Below are positions 52,336 through 56,644 of a DNA stretch of 56,644 bases, one piece after another. Positions within the stretch are counted from its first letter, which is position 1, and every line of letters begins with the position of its first letter. The position numbers and the translations under genes are program-made. The notes under the pieces were generated by a model, which saw only the letters and a program-made list of their open reading frames with translations, searched no databases and was not told where the DNA came from. Origin of the DNA: Candidatus Saccharicenans sp. (lineage in GTDB: Bacteria; Acidobacteriota; Aminicenantia; Aminicenantales; Saccharicenantaceae); the NCBI GenBank assembly GCA_030018265.1, contig JASEFX010000013.1:1-56644 (forward strand), in the 5' to 3' direction.

Positions 52336-52393
52336 GGCCGGGGCTTTAACCGGAGCACCGAAAAGCAATGATGAAGCCCCGCGCCGATCGGCC
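52336..52393. other. Nested inverted repeats, possible structured RNA
   Basis: GGCCG (52336-52340) pairs with CGGCC (52389-52393) outside GGGGCTT (52340-52346) with AAGCCCC (52374-52380), and CGG-agca-CCG lies inside. On the plus strand a hairpin with TTTTT follows at 52409-52435. No known RNA family was recognised. The surrounding reading frames run into the tRNA and are not convincing. Confidence 0.35.
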
Positions 52394-52408
52394 CGTCACC
52401 CCCAAAAA

Positions 52409-52435
52409 GGGGACACTCCAGGGTGTCTCCTTTTT
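52409..52435 (+). terminator. GGGGACAC-type hairpin with T run
   Basis: GGGGACAC, loop, then GGGTGTCTCC followed by TTTTTCTTTC. The stem has one G-U pair. The plus-strand T run fits a rho-independent terminator, yet no plus-strand gene precedes it except the possible structured RNA. Confidence 0.5.
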
Positions 52436-52471
52436 CTTTCCCTTAAAATCGGCCGAAAAAGAGGCTAGAAA

Positions 52472-52493
52472 GGGGACACCGTGCGGTGTCCCC
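52472..52493. terminator. GGGGACACC hairpin after the second S9 gene
   Basis: A 9-bp perfect stem GGGGACACC/GGTGTCCCC with a 4-nt loop, 4 nt beyond the stop of the S9 peptidase. T runs are short on both strands (TGTTTT plus, TTTCT minus). It shares the GGGGACAC core with the hairpin 40 bp away, so it could be a REP-like palindrome rather than a plain terminator. Confidence 0.45.
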
Positions 52494-52497
52494 TGTT

Positions 52498-54600
52498 TTA
52501 AAGGCTTGCCCTGGCGCCCTTAAGGTGCCGGTCAAAGAAATCCCGGGCGGCCTTGAAGGCCCGCACCCAGTTGCCATGCAGCAGGAAGCTGTGCACATCG
52601 TCAGGAAAAACCAGGGTCTCCACCGGAGCTTTCCCTATCTCCAGCAGACGGGCCACCAGGTCGGTCGTCTGGATGAATTCCACGTTGCGGTCGTCGTCTC
52701 CATGAACAAAGAGAACTGGAGAAGTCCACCTGGCCACATCAGCCACCGGCGACGATTCATAGGCCAGCTTCTGCTGCTCTTCATAAATTCCCCAGCCGCC
52801 GCCGTCTCTCCTTCTTCCTCTCATCGCCCAGTCGTGAACTCCATGAAAATCAACTCCGGCCGCGAAGATATCAGAGTTCCGGGCAAGACCGAGGGCCGTC
52901 AGATAACCGCCGTATGACCCTCCCCACAAACCAATCTTTATGCCGTCCACGTTTGGATGCCCTTTAAGATACTCGGCCGCCGCCAGAATATCCTGATATT
53001 CGGAGGCGCCTTCCGGTCCTTGACCCGGCGCTTCCCTGAAAGCCGCTCCATAACCGATGCCGCACCTGAAATTCACCGAAAGCACTATGTAACCGCAGGC
53101 TGCCAGATACTGATTGAAAGCGTAACAGTTGTGATAATAGGGGCTCTGATGCCAGGCCGGATACATCTGCCTGATCGGACCGCCGTGCATAAAAATCACC
53201 GCCGGAACTTTCGTTTCCGGCTTCAACCCCGCCGGCAGGAACAGCTGTCCGTGCACCAGTAAACCATCCCTGGCTTCGAAAATTACCTGATCCGGTTCAA
53301 CCAGTTTTCCCGCGGGAAAATCCGGCGCCACCGATTCAATTTTAATCAGCGTCTGAACCTCCCTTTTTCTCAGATCCATCGCTGCCGGAAGTCCGGGCCT
53401 TTTTGCCGTCGACTGAACGAAGAAAAGCACCTGTCCGTCGGCTGAAACCGCCGGGCTCCACTCGACTCCTTTTCCTCCGGTGACCGGCTCAGCCCGGCCG
53501 CCGCTTACCGGCACCTTCCAGATGTGCCTGCGGTTAATGTCGCCGCTGTTCGAGTTGAAAAACACGGTCTTTCCGTCGGGTGAAAGCTGCATCTGTTCGA
53601 CTTCAAACTTCCCGGAACTCAGAGCCAACACCCGGCCGGTTTCAACCGAAACGGAATAAAGATGCATCCAGCCGGTGTGTTCCGAGTAAAAAACCAGCCA
53701 GTCGCCCTCAGCCCAGACCAGCGGATTGGCGGCATAAGTCTGGGCAAAGCCTCCACCCTTTTCGAGCTGAAGAATTTTCTTTCCCCGGCCGCTCTCCACC
53801 TCCGCCACCCAGATGGAGAAAGGCACATCCGACCTTCTGGAGAGCGGCTTTTCTTTCTCTTTACCCGGAGGCAATCTCAGAAAGGCCACCCGCCTGCCGT
53901 CCGGCGACCAGACGGGTGAGATATCCCGGTAAACGTCTGGAAGAATCCAGCTTATCGAATCTTTTTCCAGGTCATATACTCCGATAAAGCTGTGCGCTTC
54001 GCGGCCGCTTACAAAGAGTACTTTTCTGCTGTCCGGAGACCACTTGAAAGACCCGCTTCTTCCCCGTGCCTGAAATAGCCTCCTGGCGGAGAAACTGCCG
54101 TCGAGCGCTATCACCCACGGCTCTCCGCCCCTGACGTAAAGAAGTTTTCGACCGTCTGGTGAAACCAGCGGCGAGGCGCCCTTAACCAGCTCGGTTTCTT
54201 TCCCGCTCTTTAACTCGAGCAATTTTATCGTCTGATCCGGCGGACGCGGACAGCTCGTCGGGTTGAAAGAGCTGCCGTAAACATAGACAAGTGCTTCGCC
54301 ATCCGGCGTAAACTGCAGGTCAGAAATTGATTGGCCGTCATCCTGATCATAAGAAACAAGCATTCTGGCGGAAAAGCCCGGAGCTTCCGCCAGCCAGATG
54401 CTTTTCTTCCCGCTGACCTGAAGCACCCAGGCTGCCTTCACTCCCCGCGGCGATACCGTTAACTGCGAGGTATGCGGCGCGCTCATCACCGCTTCCAGGG
54501 TGAAAGAAGGCTGCCCGGCTTTAGCATAATCAGCCAGAACAGAAAAACAAAAAATGATTAAAACAATAAACCGGGTAAAATATCTCTGTCCTTTTTTCAT
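52498..54600 (-). CDS. S9-family serine peptidase, exported (acylaminoacyl-peptidase-like)
   Basis: 700 residues from ATG 54600 (AGGAGG spaced 6 nt; GTG 54606 is the longer option). A signal peptide (cut near ADYAKA) precedes propeller blades with SPDGRRVAFLRLP, SPDSRKVLFVSG and SPDGKTVFFNSNS. The C-terminal hydrolase has S562 in WGGSYGGYLTAL, the Asp in GDDDRNVEFIQ and the His in DVHSFLLHG. It is shorter than, and not especially like, the first S9 peptidase at 44.8 kb, so they are separate paralogues. A minus-strand TTGAAA-16-TAAATA (54660-54633) may be its promoter. It likely releases peptides or amino acids from proteins in the periplasm. Confidence 0.92.
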   Translation of the reverse strand: MKKGQRYFTRFIVLIIFCFSVLADYAKAGQPSFTLEAVMSAPHTSQLTVSPRGVKAAWVLQVSGKKSIWLAEAPGFSARMLVSYDQDDGQSISDLQFTPDGEALVYVYGSSFNPTSCPRPPDQTIKLLELKSGKETELVKGASPLVSPDGRKLLYVRGGEPWVIALDGSFSARRLFQARGRSGSFKWSPDSRKVLFVSGREAHSFIGVYDLEKDSISWILPDVYRDISPVWSPDGRRVAFLRLPPGKEKEKPLSRRSDVPFSIWVAEVESGRGKKILQLEKGGGFAQTYAANPLVWAEGDWLVFYSEHTGWMHLYSVSVETGRVLALSSGKFEVEQMQLSPDGKTVFFNSNSGDINRRHIWKVPVSGGRAEPVTGGKGVEWSPAVSADGQVLFFVQSTAKRPGLPAAMDLRKREVQTLIKIESVAPDFPAGKLVEPDQVIFEARDGLLVHGQLFLPAGLKPETKVPAVIFMHGGPIRQMYPAWHQSPYYHNCYAFNQYLAACGYIVLSVNFRCGIGYGAAFREAPGQGPEGASEYQDILAAAEYLKGHPNVDGIKIGLWGGSYGGYLTALGLARNSDIFAAGVDFHGVHDWAMRGRRRDGGGWGIYEEQQKLAYESSPVADVARWTSPVLFVHGDDDRNVEFIQTTDLVARLLEIGKAPVETLVFPDDVHSFLLHGNWVRAFKAARDFFDRHLKGARASL

Positions 54601-55260
54601 TATCACCCTCCTCTTTTTCTACTCATCAGCCTTATTTAAATATCGCCATATTATTTTCAAACACACCGCCTGAAGCTATTTCAGTTCTTTATTAAAATTC
54701 TTCTCAAGATTTCTTTACCGGGCCTTCGAAAAATTTTCAATCGAATCGCTCTTCCCTGCTTTCTCCTTAACTTTTTTTAATTACCTATCAAAAAATCTCC
54801 GTGAAATTTTGTCAATTTCATTTAACAAGAAATTTCCAGAAAAATTTGTTATCAATATCATCGAAGTTCTTTACCATTTTCCTAAAAACTGCCGGTTCGG
54901 GCAAGACTGAATAATGCCTGCTGCCTGTTTCCAGTTTTCTATTAAGTCGCTTTCAATCAGGTTGATGAATGGTTCTGATCGGGGAGAATGTAAAAAGGTT
55001 TTATCCCGGGTTATTTCTTTAAGTTTTTAGATTTGCACTCTGCCTGAATTTTGAAGGAAAGTATCGGTTTTTTTAATTCTATTAAACTTCAGAATAGCCG
55101 GCCCCTGACATTTTCATGTTTATATATCGGCCGACCGCCTGGATAGCTCCGGGCTCGCCTCTTTCCGGCCGTATCGCCCGAATTCAGAAAGCCCGGCTAA
55201 TATCCAGCTATTTGGTTCTTTTTATTTGCCTGTCCTTCTGCCCACAGACATCCGGCCTTC
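54601..55260. other. Intergenic gap, AT-rich
   Basis: No gene is seen. A minus-strand TTGACA (54815-54810) has a poor -10 (TTGATA). The part from 55100 to 55260 is more GC-rich and has a plus-strand frame from 55116, but it runs antisense into the Fe-S protein and looks like a shadow. Confidence 0.4.
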
Positions 55261-56430
55261 TCATTCGCCGGTTATCAATTCTGCAGTATGCCGGACCCTG
55301 ATTTGCTTCCCGGCCGCCAGCAAGCCGCCCTTAATCTGCAGCAGACAGCCAGGACAGTCGACCGCCACCACCTCGGCGCCGCTCTTCTCTATGGCCTCAA
55401 GCTTCTGCCGCAGCAGCTCTTCCGAAATCTCAGCCTTTTCCACCGAAAAAACGCCGGCAAAACCGCAGCAGATATCTGAGTTTTCCATCTCCGCCAGTTC
55501 GTAGCCGGCTTTCTCCAGAAGCTCCCGCGACAGTCGCTCTTCTTTCAGCACAAATTTATGATGGCAGGAGTCATGATAGGTGATTTTGGTTTTAGGTATT
55601 TTTGCAGCTTCACCTTCAGTTTTTAATCCGGATTCAGTTTCAGGTCCCCCCTTAAATTCTATTTCATGTTTAATCACGCTCCGGACTTCAGTCTCGTCTG
55701 CTTGTTCGGTCACTTCCCCGGCTCCGAATCCTTCCTCAGCCCGGGATTCTGTCCCGGCTCCCGTTTGCCCGATCTGCTTTTCAGCGCCAAACTCCCCGCC
55801 CGCCTCTTCCGGCCCTCTGGCACACATCCCTTCCTCATTCGCAAACGACACAAACGTCCTGACTCTTTCCTTAAAAATCCTTGCCTTCTCCTCATCCAGC
55901 ACGATTTCCGTCAGCAGTCCCGGTCCCAGCTCCCGCAGCATGGAAGTGCAGGTCGGGCAGAAGGTCACGATTCTATAATAATCTCCGGCCAGGAGCTTAT
56001 CGGCCGCCATCTTAAATTCCTTCCTGGCCTCCTCGACAAAACCGGAGCTTACGGCCGGAAATCCGCAGCAGCCGTCAAAAGGCGCTTCAACCTCGAAACC
56101 GCTCCTCCGCAATACCCTGTAAGCAGCCAATCCTGTTTCCGGGAAAAAGTTTTCGATCAGGCATCCCGGGAAAAGGGCCACTTTTTTCCCGCCTTTTTCT
56201 CTTTCTACGCCTGATTCTTTCTCTTTTTGCTTTTCTTCTTTCAACATCGACGAAAAGCTCTTCACAGCCGGAGCCGGAAACTTCTCCACTCTTTTCAACA
56301 TTCCCGCCGCCAGCGGAATTCTCATTTTTCCTTCCCGGCTGATGACCGGCCTGGCCGCCCGCACCAGGGAAAAATCTTTTTTTCCACCGGAGGCTTCCCC
56401 AGCACCAGACCGAAAGCCGCTTTCTTCCAC
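55261..56430 (-). CDS. LutA-like Fe-S protein (two CCG domains)
   Basis: 389 residues from GTG 56430; the frame is continuous upstream except for one stop (56436-56434). The first CCG domain has VALFPGCLIENFFPETG, DGCCGFPAVSSG and CPTCTSML; the second has YHDSCHHKFVL, SDICCGFAGVFS and VDCPGCLLQIKGG. Such proteins bind [4Fe-4S] clusters in lactate, glycolate or heterodisulfide reductases. Residues about 25-70 (ISREGKMRIPLAAGMLKRVEKFPAPAVKSF) look like the C-terminal tail of LutB. The two domains are separated by an unusually long acidic Gly/Glu-rich linker (about 195-275). So the protein is probably what remains of a LutB-LutA fusion. Confidence 0.75.
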   Translation of the reverse strand: MEESGFRSGAGEASGGKKDFSLVRAARPVISREGKMRIPLAAGMLKRVEKFPAPAVKSFSSMLKEEKQKEKESGVEREKGGKKVALFPGCLIENFFPETGLAAYRVLRRSGFEVEAPFDGCCGFPAVSSGFVEEARKEFKMAADKLLAGDYYRIVTFCPTCTSMLRELGPGLLTEIVLDEEKARIFKERVRTFVSFANEEGMCARGPEEAGGEFGAEKQIGQTGAGTESRAEEGFGAGEVTEQADETEVRSVIKHEIEFKGGPETESGLKTEGEAAKIPKTKITYHDSCHHKFVLKEERLSRELLEKAGYELAEMENSDICCGFAGVFSVEKAEISEELLRQKLEAIEKSGAEVVAVDCPGCLLQIKGGLLAAGKQIRVRHTAELITGE

Positions 56431-56433
56431 CCT

Positions 56434-56643
56434 TTATCTTCCGCTCTTTGAGCACCCGGGGTAAATAATTTCGTTGGCCTGCTGGCTGCCGCTGGCAAAA
56501 TGAACGTGGTTGCCCCTGGCCGCCGCCCTGGCCATAAAAATGTTCAGAAGCTCTTCGCTCCGCTCGATGGCCCGGTCTTTAATCCGGGCCAGCTCTTCTC
56601 GCAGCGCGGCAAAATCCAGCCCGGAAAATGACTTTTCTCGCTT
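56434..56643 (-). pseudogene. LutB-like N-terminal region, truncated by an in-frame stop
   Basis: The frame enters from the window edge and ends at TAA 56436-56434, in the same frame as the LutA-like gene and separated from it by only the AGG codon. The 69 residues include LREELARIKDRAIERSEELLNIF and ARAAARGNHVHFASGSQQANEII, the opening pattern of LutB/LldF lactate oxidation proteins. The normal central part with KSKS, ETDLGE and two ferredoxin motifs (about 350 residues) is missing. This could be a true deletion, a sequencing or assembly error, or partial decay. The N-terminal part beyond the window is unknown. Confidence 0.6.
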
Positions 56644-56644
56644 C

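Noticed and set aside
52150-52368. 72-residue frame reading through the tRNA gene
   Set aside because: It translates the tRNA sequence and its promoter; a well-known artefact around tRNA genes.

Overview
The window reads as a chromosome segment of an anaerobic, diderm (outer-membrane) bacterium. Class III ribonucleotide reductase, an FeS lactate/glycolate-type oxidoreductase remnant, porin-like barrels, RND efflux and many secreted proteins point that way. The mix of S9 peptidases, SBBP-repeat, DUF6600 and LA_2272-type repeat proteins resembles Acidobacteriota/Aminicenantota-type genomes, but that is inference; no rRNA or marker set is present. No phage, insertion sequence or CRISPR array was recognised. 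Base composition is near half G+C in genes, with AT-rich gaps.

Layout. 1-5.3 kb: end of a membrane-anchored protein coupled to a secretin-N-domain protein, a beta-barrel protein, a repeat protein with a 16-residue period, and a DUF523/DUF1722 protein. 5.4-11.3 kb (minus): a DUF429 protein, a degenerate membrane HD-GYP protein, a barrel protein and a 1060-residue SBBP/InlB-repeat surface protein. 11.6-19.2 kb: an efflux adaptor and two RND permeases. 19.3-21.2 kb: ACT-malic enzyme and a CBS protein. 21.3-25.0 kb (minus): nrdD, redoxin, nrdG and dut behind a promoter carrying two NrdR-like boxes. 25-31.2 kb: YjbQ, an MFS carrier, an amidase, a small secreted protein and Pgi. 31.3-34.9 kb (minus): secreted proteins including DUF6600 and a Spy-like protein. 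35-38.5 kb (minus): a complete ribose/galactose-type ABC importer. 38.7-43.9 kb (minus): small conserved proteins, then Memo-like protein, agmatinase-type enzyme and M64 peptidase. 44.8-50.7 kb: an S9 peptidase followed by an ABC exporter, a TPR-like protein and prepilin peptidase. 50.75-56.6 kb (minus): tRNA-Met(CAU)-tilS, a second S9 peptidase, and a LutA-like protein behind a LutB fragment.

Common themes. Several genes have near-consensus sigma-70-type promoters whose predicted start lies 0-5 nt from the start codon, which suggests frequent leaderless transcription. Others have strong Shine-Dalgarno sequences, and these often favour a start a few codons inside the longest reading frame; I used them to set starts. 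The most interesting signals are regulatory or RNA-level: the NrdR box pair at the nrdD promoter, the tRNA-tilS junction, a promoter-linked candidate pseudoknot at 39.9 kb, and mutually exclusive stems at 44.35 kb. None of these could be tested by search or folding here.
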